Assembly (NCBI GenBank): GCA_964496595.1
Contig: CAZCAI010000223.1
Location: 1-5,973, forward strand
DNA from: JAAAOZ01 sp964496595
GTDB lineage: Bacteria > Chloroflexota > Anaerolineae > B4-G1 > SLSP01
Reading direction: 5' to 3'
Length of the DNA: 5,973 bases
This document shows, in pieces, positions 1 through 5,682 of the stretch (the first letter of the stretch is position 1; each line of letters begins with the position of its first letter). Below the pieces are notes generated by a model, which was given only the letters and a program-made list of their open reading frames with translations, did not search any database and was not told the DNA's origin. A program made the position numbers and the translations under genes.

Positions 1-1245
1 CCCAGCGGGAATAAGAACGCGGCCTTGCCGGCGATGGCGGCGGTGCTGCTCACCGAGGAGCCGGTCATTTTACGCAATCTCCCGGCCATTCGGGATGTCG
101 AGACGATGGGAGATCTGCTGGCCGAATTGGGCGTCGAGGTGACGCGATTGGATCCGCATACCTGGCGGCTCTGCGCCAAAGAAATTCAGATACCGGACCC
201 GGAAGAAGATCGCACCTTGTTTCGGGCCATTCGCGGCTCGATTCTGATCACCGGGCCGCTGTTGGCGCGCCTGGGCTGCGTGGCCGTCCCCGCCCCCGGC
301 GGCGATGTGATCGGGCGGCGGCGCGTCGACACGCACTTCCTGGCTTTCCAGGGCTTGGGCGCGACCGTCGAGGTGGACAATGGCCTCTTCACCGTTCACA
401 GCGAGTGCCTGCGCGGCGCGGACATCCTCTTGGATGAGGCCAGCGTCACGGGGACGGAGAATGCGGTGATGGCCGCGACGTTGGCGCGCGGCATCACGCC
501 CATTCGCAACGCGGCGTCGGAGCCGCACGTGCAGGATCTTTGTCAGATGCTCAACGCGATGGGCGCGCGTATCTCCGGCGTTGGCACCGACACGTTGGTG
601 GTGGAGGGCGTGGAGCGCCTGGGCGGCGCCGACTTCACCATCAACTCCGACCACATCGAGGTGGGGAGCTACATCGCGCTGGCCGCCGCCACCGGCGGCG
701 AGCTGGTGATCCGCAACGCTGTGCCCCAGCACCTGCGGATGATCCGCAACGGCTTCCGGCGCTTAGGCGTCGAGATCGAGATCCGAGGCGAGGACGTCTT
801 CGTGCCGGCGGAGCAATCGCTGCAGATTGTGCCGGATATGGGCGGCGCGATCCCGTCGGTCGCTGATGCGCCGTGGCCCGCCTTCCCGGCGGATCTGATG
901 AGCATCGCATTGGTGCTGGCGACGCAGTGCGAGGGCGTCGTCATCTTTCACGAAAAGATGTTCGAAAGTCGGCTCTTCTTTGTGGATAAACTCATCCCGA
1001 TGGGCGCGCGCATCGTCCTCTGCGATCCCCATCGCGCGCTGGTCTATGGCCCCTCGCGCCTGCACGGCGACGAGATGGAAAGCCCCGACATCCGCGCCGG
1101 CATGGCGATGCTCATCGCCGCGCTGGCCGCCGAGGGGACCAGCACCATCTACAACATCCGCCAGATTGACCGGGGCTACGAGGCCATCGAGAAGAAGCTG
1201 CAACCGTTAGGCGCGCGCGTCAGGCGGCTGCAACATAGCGATTGA
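1..1245 (+). CDS. murA: UDP-N-acetylglucosamine 1-carboxyvinyltransferase (MurA), 5' end missing
   Basis: The reading frame is open from the first base and begins inside the MurA N-terminal motif SGNKNAALP (E. coli SGAKNAALP), so the gene starts about 17-20 codons before the window; the TTG at 25 is internal. MurA transfers enolpyruvate from PEP to UDP-GlcNAc, the first committed step of peptidoglycan precursor synthesis in the cytoplasm. Visible family landmarks are Lys-Asn at 13-18 (E. coli K22/N23), the loop PGGDVIGRRRVD around 295-330, PAFPAD with the catalytic-base Asp at 892-894 (E. coli D305), DIRA with Arg at 1093-1095 (R371) and IDRGYE with Arg at 1171-1173 (R397). The loop residue that is Cys115 in E. 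coli is Asp here (304-306), a form known from naturally fosfomycin-insensitive MurA. There is also an insertion of about 7 residues before PAFPAD relative to E. coli. The 414 visible codons fit the ~420-residue family. The gene ends in two consecutive in-frame stops (TGA TAG). An aminoacid-pathway EPSP synthase (AroA) is excluded by the MurA motifs. Seen: motifs; known: residue roles; inferred: substrate. Confidence 0.95.
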   Translation, partial: PSGNKNAALPAMAAVLLTEEPVILRNLPAIRDVETMGDLLAELGVEVTRLDPHTWRLCAKEIQIPDPEEDRTLFRAIRGSILITGPLLARLGCVAVPAPGGDVIGRRRVDTHFLAFQGLGATVEVDNGLFTVHSECLRGADILLDEASVTGTENAVMAATLARGITPIRNAASEPHVQDLCQMLNAMGARISGVGTDTLVVEGVERLGGADFTINSDHIEVGSYIALAAATGGELVIRNAVPQHLRMIRNGFRRLGVEIEIRGEDVFVPAEQSLQIVPDMGGAIPSVADAPWPAFPADLMSIALVLATQCEGVVIFHEKMFESRLFFVDKLIPMGARIVLCDPHRALVYGPSRLHGDEMESPDIRAGMAMLIAALAAEGTSTIYNIRQIDRGYEAIEKKLQPLGARVRRLQHSD

Positions 1246-1284
1246 TAGAATCAGGTCAGTTGACGCTTTTGCCCATTACACTTT
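1236..1284 (+). repeat. Copy A of a gapped ~50-bp sequence also found before the 5776 gene
   Basis: The blocks TAGCGATTGA, AGTTGACG, TTTTGC and CATTACACTTT occur here in the same order as in 5705-5754, with small compensating gaps; the span from CGATTGA to CATTACACTTT is 46 nt in both copies. The first block overlaps the murA stop codon. In this copy the sequence is not in the reading frame used by the possible leader ORF of copy B, so any conservation would be at the DNA or RNA level. It may be a regulatory site or a dispersed repeat, or chance similarity. Confidence 0.4.
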
Positions 1285-1295
1285 AGTTCTGTAAC

Positions 1296-1553
1296 TAGTC
1301 ACCGGACACTTTTAGAAAATAGCTCACGGATCACACGGATTTTTAGATCTTTCAGCGGAGAAGTTCCCCATCTTGATGAGCATCTTACCGCTCACGTCCA
1401 TTTTCGAATTGCGAATTGCGAATTTTGAATCTTTACTCAATAGCATTATTCGCAATTCGCAATTCTAAATTCCAAATTACGGAATCGGCTACCGGAAAGA
1501 TTTCCTAAATGTAAAAAGTGTTAATCCGTGAGCTAAGAAGTGTCCGTGACCAG
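1296..1553. mobile_element. MITE-like non-autonomous element (258 bp) with terminal inverted repeats
   Basis: The left end, 1298-1331 (GTCACCGGACACTT ... TAGCTCACGGAT), is matched in inverse orientation by the right end, 1524-1550 (ATCCGTGAGCTA ... AAGTGTCCGTGAC). The two differ by an extra C and a ~6-nt insertion in the left arm plus one mismatch. The 10-mer GTTCTGTAAC lies immediately outside both ends, at 1286-1295 and 1554-1563, as expected for a target-site duplication. Further inverted similarity continues inward (for example TTTTTAGATCTTTC near 1341-1354 against GAAAGATTTCCTAAA at 1496-1510), so most of the element could fold on itself. No ORF of useful length lies inside, so any transposase would act in trans. 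The element is much more AT-rich than the flanking genes. The parent IS family cannot be assigned from this window. Confidence 0.7.
1406..1465. repeat. 18-bp perfect inverted repeat built of tandem AATTGCG units
   Basis: GAATTGCGAATTGCGAAT (1406-1423) is the exact reverse complement of 1448-1465, with a 24-nt loop. Three more A-T pairs follow outside a single mismatch (1402-1404 with 1467-1469). Each arm is a tandem of a 7-bp unit AATTGCG. It sits near the centre of the MITE-like element and would form a strong hairpin in DNA or RNA. No U-tract follows directly, so it does not look like an intrinsic terminator. Confidence 0.8.
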
Positions 1554-1667
1554 GTTCTGTAACACTCATTCATGCCCTAAATATTGTGTGACGGAAAGAG
1601 GGAAGGAGGTGTCGCCGCGCTCCAGTACATCTGTGGAAAGGCCCCAATCAATCCCCCGATCTAGGCT

Positions 1668-1698
1668 TATACAACTCGACACGATTTTTGCATATACT
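1668..1698 (+). promoter_or_regulatory. Possible sigma-70-type promoter for the sigma-factor gene
   Basis: TATACT at 1693-1698 is one base from the TATAAT consensus. The best -35 candidate, TATACA at 1668-1673, is 19 nt upstream, which is longer than the usual 17. Transcription would begin near 1705, giving a leader of about 37 nt before the ATG at 1742. The -35 match is weak, and an ECF-type promoter could be used instead, so the call is tentative. Confidence 0.3.
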
Positions 1699-1741
1699 TG
1701 TATCTGACCGCAGGATGTGGCCTTGTAAGGCGACGTAATAT

Positions 1742-2314
1742 ATGAACGGCAAGCGTGACGAGGAGTTCGAGCGGCAGTTGGTGCAACGCTTGGCATCCGG
1801 CGAACCAGAGGCTGTAGAGGATTTGGTTCACCGGTATGCCGACGATGTCTACCGCTTTGTCTTCAATCGTGTGGGCGGCTCGGCGCAGGATGCTGAGGAT
1901 GTCGTCCAAGAGACCTTCATCGCTGCTCTTGATGCTATCGATAATTTTAAGGGAGATAGCAAGCTGCGGACGTGGCTCTTTAGCATCGCCTCGCATAAGG
2001 CGATAGACCAGCAGCGCTGGTTTGCGCGGCGTCCCGAAGTGGATCTGGAAGATAAAACCTTCTTTTTATCGGGGAATGATCCCTTGCCGTCGCAAGCTTT
2101 TGCGCGCTTTGAGGTGCGCCAGGCGGTGCGCAGAACTTTGCTTCAGCTCCCCACGCATTACCGGACGGCGTTGATCCTCAAATATGTGGAGGATATGACG
2201 GTTACCGAGATGACAAAGGTGATGAAGCGAAGCGAGAAGAGCATCGAATCGATTTTAGTGCGCGCCCGGCGGTTGTTGGCGAGGATGTTTGAGGGACGAT
2301 ATGGCGAAGAGTGA
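1742..2314 (+). CDS. ECF-type RNA polymerase sigma factor
   Basis: A 190-residue protein with the two-domain layout of extracytoplasmic-function sigma factors. Region 2 spans about residues 22-93, with DAEDVVQETFIAAL (50-63, core-RNAP-binding helix) and FKGDSKLRTWLFSIASHKAID (69-89, -10 recognition and melting). Region 4 spans about residues 117-182, with LPTHYRTALILKYVEDMTVTEM and the recognition helix SEKSIESILVRARRLL. Region 3 and region 1.1 are absent, as usual for ECF factors. The ATG is the first possible start because an in-frame TAA lies at 1736-1738; the upstream AAGG at 1727-1730 is only a weak ribosome site, 11 nt away. The last 14 bases overlap the start of the next gene, which is the normal arrangement for a sigma/anti-sigma pair. 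The coding sequence is visibly more A/T-rich (GATAATTTTAAGGGAGATAGC-like stretches) than murA and the downstream gene. Its ECF subgroup and target promoters cannot be read from the sequence. Domain family is certain; the signalling partner is inferred from adjacency. Confidence 0.93.
   Translation: MNGKRDEEFERQLVQRLASGEPEAVEDLVHRYADDVYRFVFNRVGGSAQDAEDVVQETFIAALDAIDNFKGDSKLRTWLFSIASHKAIDQQRWFARRPEVDLEDKTFFLSGNDPLPSQAFARFEVRQAVRRTLLQLPTHYRTALILKYVEDMTVTEMTKVMKRSEKSIESILVRARRLLARMFEGRYGEE
2291..2300 (+). promoter_or_regulatory. Shine-Dalgarno inside the sigma gene that fixes the start of the next gene
   Basis: GAGGG at 2291-2295 lies 5 nt before the ATG at 2301. This supports 2301 rather than the in-frame TTG at 2289, which has no comparable site. 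Since it lies within the sigma reading frame, ribosomes finishing the sigma gene can re-initiate here, coupling the two products. Confidence 0.65.
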
Positions 2315-5282
2315 ACGACAGGTCGAGCAGGTGCTGCGCGCCCTGGCTCAGGACGACGTCCGAGCCGGGGATGCGTTCCAGCGGCGCTTGATCGCGACCC
2401 TCCAGGCGCATCAGCAGCGCACGCCGTTCGAGCGATTCTATCATCGCTTGATGCGCCCGTTTCGTCAACGCTGGATGGTGCAGTGGGCCTTGGTCGCCGC
2501 GATGATGGTCGTGATCTGCGTGGGCGTGGCGCTGATGGCGACGCCCTCGCGTTATATCGTGTTGGATGTGCTCCAGGGCCAAGCCGATGTCACGCGCTCC
2601 AGTCCCATCATCCCGTGGCGTGAGGAAACGACCTCCGGTGCTGCTGGCGAGCGGAAGATCTCCATGGCCGCGGGCGAACGCATTCAATTGGATGAGGAAA
2701 GCTCCGCTGTTCTCTCCTTCGATGGCAGCGAGGTGACGCTCTCTCCCGGCACCCAGATGACGATCACCCAGGCGCGCCCCCGCTCGCTGTGGCAACCTCC
2801 CGCCGTGCGGATGTGGGTGCGCACCGGCGAGGTGTATGCGCATGTCAAGCCCCTGCGATCCCGCCAGGGAAGCTTCGATGTCGATATGCCCGCCGCGGTG
2901 GTCAGCGTGCGCGGCACCGTCTTCCGCGCGCGGGTGGTCTCCCCCACGCATACCTACGTCGCCACGGAGGAGGGCGTCGTCGCTGTCACCCTCAATGATC
3001 CCGCTCAAGGTTATCCCTCGGTGGAGGTCCCCGCCGGCTACGAGGTCGATGCAATAGTGGGACAGCCCCTCGTCGTCCGGCCGGTAGGCGCGCGCGCGCC
3101 GGCGACGGGGAACGCGATCTCGGATGCGTCCCCTGCGACGCCGGATACTCCGGCGGAAACGCCGCTCTCCTCGCCTGAATCGCTGACTGTCACGCGCGTC
3201 CCCTCGCCAACCGATGCCCCATTGCCCACCGTCGGCGCGACGGAGACGCCCACCGCGACTCCGTCGCTCACCGGCACGACCCCCACGCCTGCGTTAGATG
3301 CGGCCGATTTAGATGTGGCGCTGTGGTTGGATAATGCCGCCGCCCTGGGAGCCGGGCAACGTCTCCGCTATACGCTGGTGGTGACCAATTCGGGGCCGGA
3401 GTCTGCCGAAAACGTGGTCGTGACCCAGACGCTGCCCACAGCGATGCGCTTTATCAGCGCGACCTTACCGCCGGAGCGTCGCGCCCCGGCGCTGGTCTGG
3501 GCGCTGGGGCCGCTGGCCGGCAATGAGACGCGCGGGTTCGATGTCGAAGTCCTGGTCTATCGATGGGCCGCAGGGAGATTCACGATGACGGCGGAGGTCG
3601 CCGGGCAACGTCCCGATGGCGCGTTGCAGAATCATGTTGCTCACGTGGAGACGGAAGTCACGCAGGCGGCGGATCTCTCGGTCACAGCGGCGGTGCAACC
3701 GCAGCAGGCGAGCGCCGGCGATGTGGTGACGATGACGCTGCGTTATGCAAATCGCGGCCCGGCCCGCGCGGAGGGTGTGACGGTGCTGGCGCAGCTCTCC
3801 CGCCGGCTGCGATTTGGCGGCGAGATCACGGCGGGCGCGGCGAGTTTGCTCCCCTTATCGGTGCGCGAGACGCCGGAGATGGGCACGGGCACGATCATCG
3901 TGGGCGACGTCAGCGGCCCCACGTGGCACATCGGCGCGCTGGAGGTCGGGGCCGAGGGGCAGATCGTCTTCACCGCGACGGTTCGGGAAAAAGCGCTGGG
4001 CGAGTTGCCCACGACCGTATCTATATCCGGGCGCGCATCTGACGCGCGCGGGGGAGATAACGAGCGCGTGATCAAATTGTCGGCGGTGCGCGCAGCCGAT
4101 CTGGCGCTCTCGCACACGATCACGGCGGGCGGCGGCGCTCTCCAGGCCGGCGATACACTCACCATCACGCTGCGCTATGCCAATTGCGGCCCGTGGACGG
4201 CCCGGCAGGCGACGATCACGCACACGCTGCCCGACGGTGTGATCTTTGGCGGGCCGGTGCGGGCTTCTGAGTCAGCGTCTGATGCGGACTGGACATTGGA
4301 CTCGCAGGGGCAGCATCTCACGTGGACGGCGGCCGCTTTGCCGGCGGACGCGCAGGGGGCGTTGTCCTTCACGGCGACGGTGGCGCTTGATGCGCCGCGC
4401 GAATTAGTCCATCACGCGCGCATCGCCAGCGCGGTGTGGGATCGCGCGCCGGGCAACAACGAGACGTCGTCCACAACCGAGGTCTTGATGCCTGGGGTGG
4501 CGCTATCCCATCGCGTGCGACCGACCGTCGGCGCGCCGGGCATGCCGCTCACCTACACGTTAGAACTGCGCAATACCGGAGCGCTCACCTTCGCCGCCGG
4601 CAGCGTCGAGTTGACCGATCTGCTGCCCGCCGGATTTGACTATCTGACCGGGACGCCGGGGCTGACATTGGCCGAGGCGCAGCGCTTGACCTGGGCCAAC
4701 ACGACGCCCTTGACGCCGGGCCAGCGCGTGCGCTTGTCCTATGTGCTCGCGGCGCGGCGGACGATCTCGGAGGGCGCGCACACCGGGACGGCGCAGGTGA
4801 CGGCCACGCTTCCGGCCGGTGTGTTGACGGCGACGCGGCGCGCCGCCGTGCGCGTGGCCCCGCCCGCCGTGCGGCTGTCGCATCGCGTGCTGGATTATGC
4901 GCCGGGCGATTCCGGGCGCATCACGGTGACGCTCCTGGTGCATAACGTCGGCGCCAGCGCGTTGACCGAGATCCCGCTGGTGGATGTGTACGATCCCGAA
5001 ACCGCCGCCTTCATCCAAGCGATCCCGGCACCTGACGAGCACGAGATCGGTCGCCTGACCTGGCATAATCTGACCGGCGCGGGGCATTATCTACAATCGG
5101 GCGAGCGCCTGAGCGTCACGTTGGCCTTCAGCCTCACGACGCCGCTCGCGCTCCATCACGAGATCACGGTGGGGCAGGTGGTGGATCTCTACGGCAACCG
5201 CGCGGAGCCGCTCGCTCAGACGCTGGAGGAGCGCGTGGTGTGGGTCTATTTGCCAATGATCGTTCAGCAATGGGATCGATAG
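2301..5282 (+). CDS. Membrane FecR-domain protein with DUF11 repeat array; presumed anti-sigma factor/surface sensor
   Basis: A 993-residue protein from the ATG at 2301. Residues 1-61 are hydrophilic and basic, presumably cytoplasmic. Residues 62-80 (WALVAAMMVVICVGVALMA) form the only clear membrane helix. Residues about 120-232 resemble a FecR domain: SAVLSFDGSEVTLSPGTQM, then VRTGEVYAHVK, then VSVRGTVFRARV and YVATEEGVVAV. Residues about 275-331 are a Thr/Pro/Ser-rich linker. Residues 335-975 contain about five DUF11-type Ig-like repeats with Y/T-L-x-V/Y-x-N-x-G cores. The C-terminus is WVYLPMIVQQWDR. FecR proteins are membrane regulators that pass an external signal to an ECF sigma factor, and the gene overlaps the sigma gene by 14 bp, so an anti-sigma role is the natural inference. 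Odd points: no zinc-finger HxxxCxxC motif (only two Cys, one of them in the membrane helix), no recognisable TonB-type partner, and an extracellular array far longer than in ordinary FecR proteins. Alternatively it may be a surface adhesin whose short N-terminus does not bind sigma. Domain calls are strong; the anti-sigma function is inferred. Confidence 0.85.
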   Translation: MAKSERQVEQVLRALAQDDVRAGDAFQRRLIATLQAHQQRTPFERFYHRLMRPFRQRWMVQWALVAAMMVVICVGVALMATPSRYIVLDVLQGQADVTRSSPIIPWREETTSGAAGERKISMAAGERIQLDEESSAVLSFDGSEVTLSPGTQMTITQARPRSLWQPPAVRMWVRTGEVYAHVKPLRSRQGSFDVDMPAAVVSVRGTVFRARVVSPTHTYVATEEGVVAVTLNDPAQGYPSVEVPAGYEVDAIVGQPLVVRPVGARAPATGNAISDASPATPDTPAETPLSSPESLTVTRVPSPTDAPLPTVGATETPTATPSLTGTTPTPALDAADLDVALWLDNAAALGAGQRLRYTLVVTNSGPESAENVVVTQTLPTAMRFISATLPPERRAPALVWALGPLAGNETRGFDVEVLVYRWAAGRFTMTAEVAGQRPDGALQNHVAHVETEVTQAADLSVTAAVQPQQASAGDVVTMTLRYANRGPARAEGVTVLAQLSRRLRFGGEITAGAASLLPLSVRETPEMGTGTIIVGDVSGPTWHIGALEVGAEGQIVFTATVREKALGELPTTVSISGRASDARGGDNERVIKLSAVRAADLALSHTITAGGGALQAGDTLTITLRYANCGPWTARQATITHTLPDGVIFGGPVRASESASDADWTLDSQGQHLTWTAAALPADAQGALSFTATVALDAPRELVHHARIASAVWDRAPGNNETSSTTEVLMPGVALSHRVRPTVGAPGMPLTYTLELRNTGALTFAAGSVELTDLLPAGFDYLTGTPGLTLAEAQRLTWANTTPLTPGQRVRLSYVLAARRTISEGAHTGTAQVTATLPAGVLTATRRAAVRVAPPAVRLSHRVLDYAPGDSGRITVTLLVHNVGASALTEIPLVDVYDPETAAFIQAIPAPDEHEIGRLTWHNLTGAGHYLQSGERLSVTLAFSLTTPLALHHEITVGQVVDLYGNRAEPLAQTLEERVVWVYLPMIVQQWDR
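2484..2540 (+). other. Single transmembrane segment of the FecR/DUF11 protein
   Basis: Nineteen uninterrupted hydrophobic residues (62-80) are preceded by a basic stretch (HRLMRPFRQRW). By the positive-inside rule the N-terminus is in the cytoplasm and the FecR and DUF11 parts are outside. This is the topology of a single-pass anti-sigma factor. Confidence 0.85.
2658..2996 (+). other. FecR-like domain
   Basis: Residues about 120-232 show the beta-rich FecR pattern: a hydrophobic/acidic start (ERIQLDEESSAVLSF), SEVTLSPGT, a VRTGEVYAHV strand, SFDVDMPAAVVSVRGTVF (the V-x-V-R-G-T-x-F core is the most typical feature) and ATEEGVVAV. The domain directly follows the membrane helix on the outer side, where it could receive a signal from the repeat array. 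Confidence 0.75.
3123..3293 (+). other. Thr/Pro/Ser-rich linker
   Basis: Residues about 275-331 consist mainly of T, P, S and A (for example ATPDTPAETPLSS and TETPTATPSLTGTTPTP). They separate the FecR-like domain from the repeats. Such linkers are flexible, wall-spanning and often glycosylated or protease-sensitive, but none of that is shown by the sequence. Confidence 0.85.
3303..5225 (+). repeat. Array of about five DUF11-type extracellular repeats within the protein
   Basis: Approximate repeats by residue are 335-453, 456-596, 598-728, 731-852 and 855-975. Each starts with a strand such as ADLDVAL, ADLSVTA, ADLALSH, GVALSHR or AVRLSHR. After about 20-30 residues comes the signature strand-turn YTLVVTNSGP, MTLRYANRGP, ITLRYANCGP, YTLELRNTGA or VTLLVHNVGA, then a T-x-x-LP-like segment in most copies, and a later L-x-W or similar strand. 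The first three are closest to the DUF11 consensus; the last two have lost the GP turn. The copies are diverged rather than recent duplications. DUF11 domains are common in large surface proteins of bacteria and archaea. Confidence 0.85.
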
Positions 5283-5321
5283 GAGGATTTTCCGTAGCCG
5301 TTTAGGCCGTTCCAAGAAAAT

Positions 5322-5380
5322 AAACCTCCCAAATATAAGCGATTTTCCGAGGGAAAAGCATCTGGTTTGGAAGGTTTTAA
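5322..5380 (+). terminator. Terminator-like nested stem-loop after the sigma/anti-sigma operon
   Basis: AAACCTCCCAAA (5322-5333) pairs with TTTGGAAGGTTT (5366-5377), twelve positions with one C-A mismatch. The loop contains a second small hairpin, TTTTCC (5343-5348) against GGAAAA (5352-5357). A short TTTT tract (5375-5378) overlaps the 3' arm. It begins 39 nt after the TAG of the previous gene. The U-tract is short for an intrinsic terminator, so it may instead be a 3'-end stabilising structure. Confidence 0.45.
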
Positions 5381-5530
5381 TTCCTGGAACTACCTTAGCC
5401 TTGTGAGGCGCAACGTACTAAAGTAGAAAGCTGGGAATCTGCCCCAATTCACGAGGAATCCGGGAAATCAGCGCGGGATTTTTATCTCTGAGACGACGTA
5501 TTCTATTGGACGGTGCAAGAGAGGCGAGAT

Positions 5531-5633
5531 TTTACCTCTTAAATCGGCCCTGAAAGTTGACATTTGTTGTTTTTGTGAGAGTATAAACTATCTCTTCTGA
5601 GTTTGGGGAATCCTAAAAATCTCTTTACCTCTT
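5531..5633. repeat. TTTACCTCTT direct repeat on either side of the promoter
   Basis: The identical 10-mer occurs at 5531-5540 and 5624-5633, one copy upstream of the -35 box and one in the early transcribed region, 93 bp apart. The spacing is close to nine helical turns, so a protein bound at both could loop the DNA. The match is short enough to be coincidence. Confidence 0.25.
5557..5587 (+). promoter_or_regulatory. Sigma-A-type promoter of the secreted-protein gene
   Basis: A perfect -35 box TTGACA (5557-5562) is followed after 19 nt by TATAAA (5582-5587). The 19-nt spacer is slightly long. Initiation near 5594 would leave an untranslated leader of about 180 nt before the ATG at 5776. The strong consensus match suggests use by the housekeeping sigma rather than the ECF factor upstream. 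Confidence 0.6.
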
Positions 5634-5643
5634 GGGATTTCCA

Positions 5644-5664
5644 CCCTTAGTTCTTTGCTGAGGG
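5644..5664 (+). promoter_or_regulatory. Hairpin in the leader of the secreted-protein gene
   Basis: CCCTTAG (5644-5650) pairs with CTGAGGG (5658-5664) through a 7-nt loop, seven pairs including one G-U. It lies 18 nt upstream of a perfect Shine-Dalgarno. A second possible stem precedes it (GGAATCC at 5607-5613 with GGGATTTCC at 5634-5642, one bulge). It does not match a riboswitch class that can be recognised by eye. Confidence 0.4.
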
Positions 5665-5682
5665 CGACAATTGAGAACGTCA

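Noticed and set aside
25..1245. TTG at 25 as the start of murA
   Set aside because: The frame is open upstream to base 1 and encodes the conserved SGNKNAA just before it, so the true start is outside the window.
1260..1288. TTGACG after murA as a -35 box
   Set aside because: No acceptable -10 sequence lies 16-19 nt downstream; the TACACT is only 11 nt away.
1603..1610. AAGGAGGT, a strong Shine-Dalgarno-like sequence in the murA-sigma gap
   Set aside because: No ATG, GTG or TTG stands at 5-12 nt downstream, and no useful frame follows.
2289..2300. TTG at 2289 as the start of the FecR/DUF11 protein
   Set aside because: The ATG at 2301 has a well-placed GAGGG, while the TTG has none; the four extra residues add nothing recognisable.
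2202..3008. Long reverse-strand open frames, here and opposite murA and the DUF11 array
   Set aside because: They lie opposite well-supported GC-rich genes, are rich in Arg/His/Ala as expected of antisense frames, and show no domain or ribosome site.
5281..5287. AGGAGGA directly after the stop of the FecR/DUF11 gene
   Set aside because: No start codon follows at a usable distance, so it does not announce another gene.
5457..5483. AATCC ... GGATT followed by a T-run as a terminator
   Set aside because: The stem is only 5 bp with a 14-nt loop, and it lies far from any gene end; too weak to annotate.
5463..5491. GGAAATC ... TCTGA, resembling a sigma-E-type ECF promoter
   Set aside because: The -35 box departs from GGAACTT, the 17-nt spacing is only marginal, and the target motif of this sigma factor is unknown; a nearby TTGACA/TATAAA is far better.
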